Of a stretch of 64,000 bases of DNA, positions 10,801 through 22,573 are shown piece by piece. Source of the stretch: Apteryx mantelli. Taxonomy: Eukaryota > Chordata > Aves > Apterygiformes > Apterygidae. The position numbers and the translations under genes are program-made. A model generated the notes under the pieces. It saw nothing but the letters and a program-made list of their open reading frames with translations, was not told the DNA's origin and made no database searches. The stretch spans positions 89,832,007 to 89,896,006 of the forward strand of contig NC_089978.1 in NCBI RefSeq assembly GCF_036417845.1, written 5' to 3'. Each line of letters starts with the position of its first letter. The stretch's first letter is position 1.

Positions 10801-13666
10801 TAATGAATTTAAATAAACACATTAATTATTTAAATTAGTTATTTAAATATTAATACAGATGTTCAGCAGCTTAACTTTCATTTCAACTAGATTTCACTTG
10901 GCATTTAAAAGTATCTTTATCTGAAGAAAGATATACAGCTACAGTTTACCTATGAACAGAAATGATACAAATCATCATACTTTGCTGTACAGAATTAGAA
11001 AAGATAAATGCCGATACTTAGGCTACAAACCTTGTAGTTTTCCAGTAAGGAAAATGAGTCTCTCAATTTAGTTACAAATTAATCTTGATCTATGCAATGT
11101 GTTTCCAAAGTACTAGATCTTTTTCAGTCTTACTTGCTATCTCATCAGCTTTTGCATGAATGCTGAGGCAAGCTTCCCAAGACATTTTGTTGGATTCTTT
11201 GCACAGAGCAGGAGGAAAAAATCATTCACAATTCCTGAATTGCATTTGCAGTATTTTGTATGGCAGGGTGCTTTAAAGCAGTGTAATATGGCGTAACTCA
11301 GGGGCTAAAGCCTCACAGAGAGAGCTGTGAATGGACGTGAGTTTCACCCAGGAACATGTGACTGCACAGGAGGTCTCAAGGCTCTCTGAAGCAGCTCAGC
11401 CACACTGCATGCTAACCACATGCTATAATCCTTGTATTCTGGGCAAGGCTTCAAATAAAATCACTCAGTCTCTAGTGGAATCTTTGAACTGATTTTCTTG
11501 CTTAACAGATTTTCCCTGGCATTGGTTTTAAAACAAGCTAGGTCTCTATGTTGTTCACGCGCATTTTATCATGCAAATTCTGTGTCCAACAAGAATAGGT
11601 GTTAATTTTCAGATATTATTTTGCCAATACTTTATCTAGAAGGGCATGAGAATTAAACCAAGATACAAACATCCATCCAGAGATACTCAGTTTTCAGTTA
11701 ATGGAAGTGGTAGGTGGTAACAGTTATGAATGTGTTACTGACACCATCACATGTATAAAGAAAATCGCATATTTAATAGTTGCAGATATTTACACACTAT
11801 GCTTCTGTGCTGTTTTACTTCCAGTTCAGAGAGTGATATTAAAGATGTCCAAAAAAGCGAGTGTGTGTAAAAATATTTACTTTTACTAGCTTGTCTTTTT
11901 TGTTTTCCAGTTTGCCCTGCTGGTTGGAAACCTGGCAGTGAAACAGTAAGTCGCTATTTGTATTTAAATCCTCCTACTATTAGAAAACACCCAGTTATCA
12001 TTTCCATTAAAGTGAAACACAGAATTGTTGCAACTTGCAGTGAGGTGATAGTATCAGGAAGGTTGAGTGATGTTAATTTTTATTAGGAATGTTTCAACTA
12101 TTAGTAAACTCACAGTTACAGCTTTTGGATTACTACCTATTTCATACAGAAAAGCTCATTTTTCTTAAAAATAACTGAGGTGATAGGTCAGACTCAGAGT
12201 TTTCAAGTTCCTCTAATCAGGCGTGAACAGTTCTTGATCCACTAACTGATCGCTGCTCAAGAGAGTTTTGGTTATACACATGGAAGTTGAAAGAACAGGA
12301 AAATGTCCAGAGTCTAACCTGTCGCCTCAGTTATTTGTCCATATAAGTATTAGGTGCTGGGGAGTCTTGACTGAGGATCCTAGGCACTACCCAAGTATAA
12401 ATGATGTTCACAGGCTGCTGTAGGATTTTTCACGGAGGCAGTGTGACATGGCCAGAACTCTAAGAAAGCACCGCTTTGCTGCACACTAGCTCTTGTTACT
12501 GTTTCCCTACATGTGACTACAAGCAAAAGAGGAGGCAGGGTTCAGCTAAACACTCATTGGCTTCATTTATGTTCTGTGGGCTTGGATTGAGCCTCAGGAG
12601 AAAAATGGAACTTTTACTAAAGGTCCAAGCTGCCTAGTTTAGATGAGATCACTGTCATTTATGTGGCTTTCACAGAGATGTGGTTTTCTCTGAACCATCT
12701 GGTGATGACAAAGTATTGTTATTTATTTAAGAGCTGGCTTTAACAAAAAAGTGGGTCCCAGCAGCCTCTAGTATACATTTTAACTGACAGTAAAAACAGT
12801 GGAATGTTAAACTAGTTTTACTTCCTGGCTGTGAAACTTTTACAGGATGACTGGAGGCTAGGAATCACATCCTTTGAGCTAGCAGAGGTTTGTCTCAGTG
12901 GGAAAAGCTGGATATTAAGATTTTAAGATGAAAGAGGGCTGGCTGGCCTAACAGATACATATTTTGGCAATGGAAGTTCGGCCCTCCATAATCTAAATAA
13001 TACTGTAACTTCATATTATTTACTACATTTCTTCTGAAAACCAGTCTTACAATGCTGAGATTACCAGGTCCAATACTATCAATTTAAAGCGCTGAAGTAA
13101 ACACATAAGCTGTTCTCTTTCTTCTTTATGGAAAAAATGCAGATAATTTAAATAGAGTAGTTCAGACACACTTGCCTGAAGATACTTTAACATCTGTAGC
13201 CATGTTTTCTAAACGTGTTTGATTTGATTAGATCAAACCAGAGGAAGCCATGAGAGTGTGGTGGCCAAGGGAAGAACTGTAAGTAAATTCTAAGGCACTT
13301 GATTATAGATGTTAATTTATTATAATACCTTGCTTTTGAGGCAAGCAACATTGATGTATGTGCTTTCAGCTGTCCGGACTCTTCCTTTGGTAGGCTGCAC
13401 TCTCTCTTCCACCAATTAAACCTTTCTGCTCTTAGGCATCTATAGAGATAAACAGTAATCTAGTGTGAGGTCAACTGACAAGTAACTTTCAGATGTTGTT
13501 TGTGGGTTGGCCTTAACATCATATTGTGAAGTACTGTGTTGTTTTGGCTTTATAGTACATCATATCTATGTGATATTGTTTTTAGACTAACATTTTCTTT
13601 TTCTTTCTTTCACAGATAATACCTGATCCTGCTGGGAAACTGAAGTATTTTGATAAACTAAACTGA
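4018..13666 (+). CDS. PRDX4: Peroxiredoxin 4 (ER 2-Cys peroxiredoxin), 7 coding exons
   Basis: The exons are 4018-4261, 7141-7258, 8324-8440, 8931-9053, 10064-10194, 11911-11945 and 13616-13666. All introns are GT-AG, and the joined frame of 819 nt gives 272 aa (human about 271). Residues 1-38 form an ER signal peptide with a poly-Leu/Ala core. Cys52 (QCHYYAGG) corresponds to the extra N-terminal cysteine that links PRDX4 oligomers. The thioredoxin-fold domain carries the peroxidatic Cys125 (FVCPTE) and resolving Cys246 (EVCPAGW). GGLG (168-171) and YF (267-268) are the two motifs that make eukaryotic 2-Cys enzymes sensitive to overoxidation. The enzyme reduces H2O2 in the ER and passes oxidising equivalents to PDI for disulfide formation. 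The start was chosen because it gives the signal peptide and has G at -3 and G at +4. A possible alternative last exon lies at 13232-13282. Confidence 0.97.
13232..13282 (+). other. PRDX4: Candidate alternative terminal exon of PRDX4
   Basis: After an AG at 13230-13231 the frame inherited from exon 6 (phase 0) stays open for 16 codons ([16 protein letters not shown]) and ends in TAA. The 51 nt including the stop equal the 51 coding nt of exon 7. The start, IKPE with Ala at the sixth position, resembles exon 7 (IIPDPA). A GTAAGT motif overlaps the stop, so the segment could also be an internal exon: splicing to 13616 would give the same peptide, because Leu-stop is recreated across that junction. 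An ATTAAA at 13415-13420 could serve as a polyadenylation signal. The polypyrimidine tract is only moderate. No transcript evidence is available to me. Confidence 0.4.
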
Positions 13667-13715
13667 GGCTCACTTCTGTTGAATTACATAGGTCACATTC
13701 AACTTGATCTTTGCC

Positions 13716-13721
13716 AATAAA
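13716..13721 (+). terminator. PRDX4 polyadenylation signal
   Basis: An AATAAA lies 50 bp after the PRDX4 stop codon. The short 3' UTR would end around 13735-13745. Confidence 0.8.
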
Positions 13722-16627
13722 ATTTCATTAATTTTGTTACTTTCTTGAATTTGGCTAATACATAACGACAGTAGACCACCATAGCTCTAGTAGCTTAAAT
13801 AGGAGCTGAACTAGCTCATTAGTTATCAGAGGGTATTCTTGTGAAATACATTTATAACATGTTTACCCTGCCAGTATTGTTTAGATGCTTGCTTTTCCCA
13901 AAGCATACTTTCCTTAGCATCTCAGGCTTAGATTCATGAGTTTCACTACTGAGAGATTGTTTAATTTCCGCAAAGTCTTGTCTGCTTGGTCATATTTTAG
14001 CAGCTACAGCTAGCAAACAGCAACTTGGTTATGGTCCATTAGACCACACTGCAGAGGCAATAGTAGCCTGAAGCCAAAAATACAGTTACGGCTGCTGAAT
14101 TATATTTCTAGTTTGCCTGAAGTTGGAAAATGCTTTTTTCTTTAAGCTATTAACATAGTCTATGCTACATTAATCAGTACAACTGCACTGAAAAAAATTC
14201 AGCTATGTCAGTTCATGTAATTCAAGAGTTGAACCAGTAATTTTTTTCTCACACATTTGTAGTTAATGTGCTGATAAGATCACTTCTGTTTCCCATGGGC
14301 TGTATTTTCCCTGGTCTTACAGTATTACAGACAGACATACTAGTTATTGTTCTGTGCTGCTCCACGTGTTACCATGGCTCCTAGTTTTAAGGGAGTAATT
14401 GTCTTTCCCAGGATTATTATTGACATGTCCAGTGGCCATCAGAAACTTTTGTGGCTCATGTACATGAATTTCTTCTTTCAAAGGATAACATCACCTTCTA
14501 AGACATACCTAATCCTTACCTTCACCAGAGATCCCTTTTATAATAATGTCTTTTTCTTGCCCTCCCCACCTCTCCCTCTTTTTAACATAATACTCTATGC
14601 AACTGGAAAAACAGTGCCTGATACCAGAAATCAGTGTCAGCCCTTCACCAGGATTGCTGTGCCCTGGTCCATGAAAAGGCCACAGATGACGTGTCCTCCC
14701 TGCTCTAATCCAGTATCGCTAGCTACCACACCTGCACACCATGCTCCGGAGAACTCCATTCCCCCTTTCCCAGCCAGTTCATATACCTTCCACGTACATA
14801 GATGCTTCAGTACAGTTCTGCAGAACTAGATCAATAGATGCATTTTCACTGTAAAGTTACTTGATTGTGTAAACTTCAGTGAGTTATGAGCAGCTCTTTA
14901 GTAGCTGCAGGTTGAGGGTAGAGGCTGCTGCTTGATTTCTGCTTCAACTCTAATACAAATGCTCAGGGCATGCATATGGCAGGCAGAACTACTGCCACAG
15001 CAAGCATAACTCCACCAACCCCAGATATAAGAGCCCTGATGGTAATTTAGCTCCTGCTCAGAGATCTGGGGAGAGCAACGCCCGATCACAGCCACAGTGC
15101 AACGGAGGCAAAACAGGTACCTGGAAGACATGAATGCCAGAGGCTGGTAATGCATTGCTCCAGCCCCTGCAAACTCAAATACCAGAAAGCCAGTAAGAGA
15201 GCCAGTTTCTCACATAACTGGGCTGTAAATCAGCAGCTCAGGATTTTGTCTACAGCCTTTATCAATCCTGAAACACCAAAAAATCATCAACAAAGAGAAC
15301 ATTCAAATAACTCCAAACGACTCCAGCGAGACTAATGCAGGCCCAGCTACTCCATGGATATTCATAAGCAGCCCAGGGCACAAAACAAGCCCTACATATG
15401 TGCCTCTCTTAAAAATAGCTCTGTGCTCTTGTTTAGCAATACAGTACAAGTACTTTGCCTGCCTTTCAGTCCAGTAACTCTCATTCACATCTAGTACTCC
15501 TAGCAGCCAGGACGTTTGTTCTACTAAGCCAGCAAATGAGACATTATAGAGAACGCGAGAGGAGTTACCCCCCATACTTTGAATATACTCCAGCCTACTG
15601 CTCCTTGCTGAGCCAGGCAGGTAGGAACTTAGAGTAACAGAACCACAGGCTGTGCCACTGCAGCGGGTACAGCAACAGCATCAAACAAAAGCGGGCACTG
15701 AAAGCTGTACGAATCCCAAGCTGAAAAAGGAAAATAGGACCAAGAACACTTACTGACTGAAAACACTGATGCAGTCTGCACACCTCTGAAAACAGCAGAT
15801 TTATGTGTGCAGCTGTACAGCCGTGCCAAATTTAAAGGGCTTAGCCCTCTAAATGCATACAATAAGGAATGGCTAAGGAATTATTTTTTAAAAAGCAGTT
15901 CAAAAGGAATAAAAAGTCTTAAGGAAACAGTCCTTAAGCAAAGACCTGAGTCTCCATGTCACCGTATATATTTGAAAGGAAAGAGTATTTCTATGGAAAG
16001 GCAGAATGGGGTTTTATAGAGATTTGGATATGCTGGTAGGGAGGTTTAAGAAGGAAAAGATGGATGAAAAATACAAAAGTACTGGTGTTTGAGGAGAGAG
16101 ATGTAAGAGTTGGAGAGTGGTGGAAACACTGGCAGAAGCTCAGTTACACACTGCCTCCAGGAAAGAGTGGGAAAACCTAAAGAGGGAAGATGAGAACCTT
16201 GAATAAAAGATGAGATTGGAAACTTCAAAAAACAAAAGGTTGAAGTCTGTGGTGCTGGGGTTGTGATTAGGATCTGCAGAAGTGGGGGGGTGGGGGGGGT
16301 GAAGCCAAATTGAGGATCTGGCCTATCATCACCTTCACCACCTGCTAAACCTACTGCCCTTCTCTTGCTCTAGAACTTCCTGGGCAGACTTGGTTTCAGA
16401 GCTCCCTGGGATACCATGTACCATTTAATGGTATCAGCTGATTTTTATAATATCCTCCATCATGTAGCAGCCTGACTAGCAGATCTAAACAGTACAGAGC
16501 TTCCTCGGGTTTTTGTTTCCCTCTACTCTAGGGAAAAGTCAAGGAAGGAATGACAGAAAGTAGAACTAGAAACTAACTATACACAAACAGAGCAAATAAA
16601 GCTCTTGAAAGTATAGAGCCCTATTCT

Positions 16628-16667
16628 GATCTGACTTTTGCTGGAAGGATCTGACATTTGCTGGAAA
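16628..16667. repeat. 20-bp tandem duplication
   Basis: Two adjacent 20-bp units (GATCTGAC-T/A-TTTGCTGGAA-G/A) differ at two positions. The second unit runs directly into the 36-bp repeat that recurs 1.3 kb away. Confidence 0.85.
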
Positions 16668-16701
16668 CATGTATTGTGGAAGGCATGTTTGAGGTGAACA
16701 A
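16666..16701 (+). repeat. 36-bp dispersed direct repeat, copy 1
   Basis: This 36-bp sequence (beginning AACATGTATTGTGGAAGGCA) is identical to 17962-17997. The flanks differ, so this is a discrete duplicated block. Its origin is not recognised. Confidence 0.9.
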
Positions 16702-17961
16702 GGACTTTTGCTCTGCCCGTCATTGACATGTATATACCTGATAAACCCAATAAAATAGTAATAAATTGATAATGTAACTTTCGTGATGATGGTGATAGCT
16801 ACATCAGAGGCTTAGGTGGCTGTTTAATTATTTTATATAATCAGCACGTCAGGGTTGAGATCTTCCAGCAAAACCAGCAAGAACAAATTAATTCCAAAAT
16901 CAGAGTCTAATAGTAACCACAATCCTGAATAGGATCATCCAGCAAGCAAACAGAAGTTTCAGGATTTGTTTTGCCCTTCCGTGTTTTAATTAACAGACTG
17001 TTGCAATTTTCCTTCTAGTTCCTATCTCAAATTCTGCCTCTTATATTAAGCCCATATAAAATATGTCTGAGCTGAAGGAGAGCCACTGGGAGGCAAAAGG
17101 CAAGATGAATACTTTAGTAACGCATACTGTCCACAGTTGACAAAGACTAGTTTCAATTAACCAGCTAAAATTAATTCAGATTCATAGCGATAATGAAACA
17201 CTGAGGCAGTAACAGAACATACTCACCTCATCTACATGCACATTACCAGTGCTTGCCTATTGCTTGAATTAGGTGTTTCCATGGTCTTGTTAACATACCT
17301 GGGTATGTTTTATGTACAGGTGTAGGATCAACATGTTCAAATAAGCACAAGCAGGACAAAAATTAAAATCTTAAAAAGCTTTTAGGCAACAAATAGAAGT
17401 GACATTATCTCCTAAAGGAAAGAGCACCCACCAACAAACCTCACTGAAGTCCACATTGCACTGGACATCTGTAGCATTGCCTGAAATATGACGCTTTCAC
17501 AAATTTTGGTGCACAGAGTTGAATCTAAGAACCTGACTTCCAACAGCTGATTTGAAAATACTGATCCACATCACAACAGCCACAGATGAACTCAGACTGG
17601 GCAATGCCATCTGCAATGGTCACTTACAAAATGGTAACTGAACAAAAGACATAGTGGTCTGTTCTTCAAGTACTCTTCATCTGAGATTTGAAGTAGTGGA
17701 AGAATTAAACCTCATAAAACTCTGCTTCCCAAACCCTGGGAAGTATTTACAGGCCTCTCTTGGAAGTGCATGAAACACAGATGCATGAAACTGCCATTTT
17801 GAACCTGTCTTTTCAAAAGGCAAAAAGGACAAAATTTCCAGGGCTCCAACTTCTTCCAAACATAATAAAAGCTCTCTTCTGAGCCCACGCTAACTGGCAA
17901 AAGGCTTTTCCGTTCCATGGACCACTTAGATCCAACAAACTCTTCAGCAAAGAGGCTCCTT

Positions 17962-17997
17962 AACATGTATTGTGGAAGGCATGTTTGAGGTGAACAA
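17962..17997 (+). repeat. 36-bp dispersed direct repeat, copy 2
   Basis: This is the second exact copy of the block at 16666-16701, in the same orientation about 1.3 kb downstream. No simple-sequence character explains the identity. Confidence 0.9.
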
Positions 17998-20278
17998 AGA
18001 ACTCCTGGAAAGCAAATAATTACTAGCAATGAGACTGTCTGCCTTCAACTTTCACTGCCATTTCAGGCAAATGACTCACACTCTTGGACTGCTGTCTCAG
18101 CTGTAAAAGAAAAGCTTTATAAAGTGGTGGTATCTGGAGGTGAAAGGCCACCTCTCCAAGTACAGAGGTTCTACCTTTCAGAAGAAGTGAACCCCCTTTG
18201 GGGCTGGTATTCCAACAAAGCTATCTTACCAAAAAACACCGGCAGATGGTGCCCAAACCACACGCTGATGCGCTGCCTCCAGCTCCCCAGCCAGCCAGCT
18301 CTGCCAGAGGCTGGGGTCTGACTTTCTGGAGATGCAGAGCCCTGATGCTGTTTTATTTGTGTTGCCTGTAATAAGAAGCTCACTTTAAGCAGCATTTAAT
18401 TCTTGATAGCCTCTGCCGGAGGCCCCTCCACCATCCTGGAGAACACAAAAAGCCCAGGACCCAGAGGGGGGAATCTGGTCCCTGCTCCAGGACTGCATTT
18501 TCTTACTGAAGTGTTACAAGATAAAATAAAGGAGCTACCATGTGAGGGACCAGAATGTGTAACTGTTCTTACTGAGTGCCCCAAGCACCAGCCCCCAGAG
18601 CCCCGCTCCATTGCTCCAAGGGTCTCCCATTTCTGCTATGTAACAGAAGACACAGAGCAAGGAGCAGCCTCTGGCCAGAAGAGCCTCCAGCCTCCTGGTT
18701 AGGATGCCCTGCTGGGACGTGGGGCGCCCTGCAGTCAGAGCAGCACCAGTATATTTTATATGCAGGTATTATCATTATGCCCTCCTCCAACTACGCCTTC
18801 AACAACAGCAATCAGCAGCCCTGTGCAGAGACCCTGCGCTCAGCCTGCCCCTACCCTGGGCCAGCTGAGACAGCGAGGACTGCCCAAGTCCTGCGTCCCC
18901 GCTGGGGCTCAGGCCAGGCCAGCCCTGGGCATGTGCTCCTGGCTCTCTGAGCCCCCAGGGACCATCAAGGACCCAGGAACCCAGGGAGTTTTCCAATCAC
19001 AACTGCAAACTGCAGGCACTCCTCAATTCCTATTGCAGACACTGGGAACATTTACTGGTTTCAGGCCCAAGCAACTTGCCCAAGGTTATGCACAAAGTCA
19101 GTGCCAGGGCAAGAAACAGAAGCCAAATACACACTGCTGCCCACCAAAGTCTAGTTAACTACTTAAATCACAAACCACCCTTCTTCACAGTTAGAAAACA
19201 CCATCATGTAAATTGGAGCAAGCTGGTGTTGGGAAAAATCTAATAAACTCCTTCTACTCTGAATTAAAGCAACCACATTAATTACAATCCAAAGCTTCAT
19301 AGTTCATCACATCACTAACCCTGGAGCAAAGCTTTGTGTTACTTCGCTGCCAACCCCTTCATGAAATCTGAATATTTATTCTTTTCTTTTCCTGTTAGCT
19401 AGTCCCTAGCCCAAGATGAAATAGTATCTCACACACCTAGTTTAAAATCTGTTCAGAGGAGGACCAGCAATAAAAGTCTGTCACCAATAGATACTGACAA
19501 AGAATGAAGAGAACATACAGTAAAACCAATGAAACATGCAGTAATTTTACAGTTCCTGAACTAAAACCCTCACACTTGCCAATGCTGTCATAGCTTCAAG
19601 AAATTTCTTCCTACAATGCTAAACACTGCTACTTAGCTGCAAAAGAATGAGAATTTGAGGAGGGATTACTAAAAGTTCTTATGGTATTTTTTATTAAGTC
19701 ATTTTTAATCATTTTATTTTTGACACAGAAAAATAAAAACATCTAAAACAAAGTACTATGGGAGGCAACTTAGCTCACCAATCTCACAGAATTCTCCTTA
19801 TCCGTCATTGTTAACTGAAAGGGTTGGGGGCGGGGCAATCCAGCTGCTAGAATTCCCCCTTCCTTGCTGCATTCCAAGACATGATGGGCACAGAAACATT
19901 TACTTTCCACTAGTCATAGCCAGTTACACAGATATGTTAGCTATAAACAAAAAGATTTTCTATTAACACATTTAGCTTTGTGTGGTAATGGTTAGTTACT
20001 TTATAGCACTGAGGGGTTGGTCATTAAGTTGCAAAATAAACCTAATAATAATTACTATGTTAAAATATTTTAATTCTGAATATGAGATTTAAGAAAAACT
20101 AATTTTATATCACCCATGAAAGCATACAGAGATGTACATAAACAACATTCCTCAAATACAGATATCCTTAGCCTGTACTCAGAGACGGAGCCAGCTTGGA
20201 GTTACCTTCCAAGAATAAAAATACATGAGCACATATTCTCTTTCTTTTTATTACTATACATAGTTTACATAGGTTTTA

Positions 20279-20314
20279 TATATATATATATGTGTGTATA
20301 CACACACACACATA
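20279..20314. repeat. TA/TG/CA simple repeat, partly palindromic
   Basis: A TA run passes into TGTGTGTATACACACACACA, so its centre is self-complementary. It lies in intergenic DNA beyond the ACOT9 3' end. Confidence 0.85.
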
Positions 20315-21923
20315 TTCTGTATGGCTGTACGTACATTTCTATAGTTAACTGTGATTGTTGTACATTCTTAAGATATCATGAACTTTGAAAACACACATCC
20401 TTTTAAGCATCTTCTTTTACTGGATTCATTTTCTTCACTGTGCCCAGGGAGTTTTATGTCATGCTTTCCTCCCCACTATGTTATCTCTTTTCCTCCTTTC
20501 CAACCACTTTCCAAAGGATAATTTTAGAAATTATGATAACTTCATATTTAAATATAACTGAAAAGGCAGCAGAGGAAGAATTTGATACTCATTTAACTTA
20601 TAATTGCTATGCAAAAGTGACCCGTGTAGGACCCCTGGGCCAAAGCTAAAAAAACTATATAGTCAGAAGTAATAGATAGTTCTGAGACAGATGTCTCAAC
20701 TTCCTGCTTTACTGCTTTCTTTGAACACCCCAGTGATGCATACAGCAAGGGAGGAAGAAGCTGGGAGAGAATTTCCGTTCTTTATTTGTGTGACCAGTCA
20801 AATATACTCAGCTTCCAAAGAGTTTTAGAACACGAAGAGGCAGAAAACAGAAAATACACACACAATACATACCCAGAGTTTCATAACCATTAAAGAAAAG
20901 GATTATAAGATCATACAGCTGCATCAGCAACAGAGTGTGGCTGAAGAAAGGAACTCGATATAAGGAACAGGGAGCATGCTATCACTGCAATGCATCAACC
21001 CAATCTGTATCAAGTAACACTTTCTCCATTGGAAAGCTGCCTAACACATGCAGCAAAATCTTAGAAGGGAAAAGTCAATGCATAACATGCGGGTTGATGG
21101 AACGCTCATTCCCCTTCCATGAACGGCCGTCAGCTTTTACAAGCCATGAACTTCACGCTATCGTTCCAGCGCCAGAGGAAGCTGCTCCTAATCATGAATT
21201 TCTCAAACTTTCCTACTTTGAAATAAAATCTCATCACATTGCTTTATTTTATCAACCTGCTTCACACATCTTTGCTGAGTTGCATCAAATCTACCTGCTG
21301 CTTCCCCATTTTGAAGATTTTAAACCTGTAAGGGACAGCTGAGTCTATTCTCCTGCACTGTAAGACATGATAGTTCCTCCATTTAACCTATTGCTGAGCC
21401 CTGCTACTCTTGTTTGGGTGTCTTGATCACACAGGACATCAGTCTTGATTTGAAGGTATCAGAGATCCAATTTTGTGATTGTGACTGTCCTTCACAGATA
21501 AACTTGACAAGCTTTAAAGTAGTGCAATACTCATACTCCATTACAGTCCACCCCTACATAGGAGTGGTATAGCTATTCCCTCATAGGAGAGTAACAATTC
21601 TCTCACTGTTCAGCAGCTGACTTGGGAGCTGCTCAGCACAGATTCCCTGGACCCCTGACTCCTGCATCTATCAGATACAACCAATACCATTTTAGCATTT
21701 TCCTTTCTCTGCTCCCAACTCCAAATAAACCAAAATGTTTCGCTCCACAATGCCCTTTCCCAATCTCAGTCAGATCCCTACTCTACAGACCGTCATGAAT
21801 AATTCATTCAGGAAAGCACTTGCAGTTTTAGCAACAAATAAACAACAACAACAAAAAGTTTTACAAGAGACTGGCAGAACTGCCTGTATGCAAACAGAAT
21901 GCCAGAACAGCCCATCTGGCCAT

Positions 21924-21929
21924 TTTATT
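21924..21929 (-). terminator. Possible ACOT9 polyadenylation signal
   Basis: On the minus strand an AATAAA occurs about 645 bp after the ACOT9 stop codon. It is the first canonical hexamer I noticed downstream. The true 3' end is unproven, and further hexamers lie beyond. Confidence 0.35.
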
Positions 21930-22573
21930 TCATTACAAAAACCAAGCTCCCCAAGGGAACAGGAAACCATCCAAAACAGAAGCTGCAACAACCCTGTAAA
22001 ATCCCAGATGATGGAAAATGCCTGCTTGCATATTATGTACACGCTAATATCGCGTGCACACTCTAATAATTTGTGAGCTTCTGCTGCTGTCCAGATGCTT
22101 GTGTCTTTGTTAAAAACAACAAGATCCTGAACCTAATTTACACATTAATGTAGGTCAAATGGCTTCATCTGTGTTTATCTACTTATTGCCCATATTTTTC
22201 TGATAGAACTTCTACCCCTTATCAGAGAAACACAGAGGGGAACTATCTAGGGAAATAAGGCAGATGGTGACAAGACAGCAAAGGTGGTAACAAGATCTCT
22301 CAAAGCAGACAGACAGAAGCTTTCTAAAGATTAAAATGGTATTTTTTCCAGCCTTTTTTCCTAAAAGAATCAGTGTGTTGAAGTAGATTTCTAAAAAAAA
22401 TGCTAGTAGCAGAGACTAAGAAATCCACTTATAGGCAAATACATAAATAGTGCTAAAAAGGAACTTTTTTTTTTTCCCAGTATGGCAGGCACCTGTCTGG
22501 TAGTCATCTCTGGCGACAGCTCTCTTTCAAAGACAGCATGCTGCTATGCTTTTGATGCAGCATTCAGTGCCTC

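Larger units (their letters stand above)
13745..21920. other. Intergenic region between PRDX4 and the ACOT9 3' end
   Basis: No protein-coding exon or RNA gene was recognised in these 8 kb. The longer open frames (for example 14347-14829, 18403-18702 and 20935-21342 on the plus strand) have no recognisable domain and no convincing splice partners. Local features are a G-rich tract at 16283-16300, a short tandem plus dispersed repeat at 16628-16701 and 17962-17997, and a TA/TG/CA simple repeat near 20279-20314. Confidence 0.5.

Noticed and set aside
14347-14829. 160-codon plus-strand frame after PRDX4
   Set aside because: It lies beyond the PRDX4 polyadenylation signal, and its composition and sequence do not resemble a known protein.
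20935-21342. 135-codon plus-strand frame downstream of ACOT9
   Set aside because: It has no recognised domain, no upstream promoter features and no splice partners. The length is compatible with chance in 64 kb.
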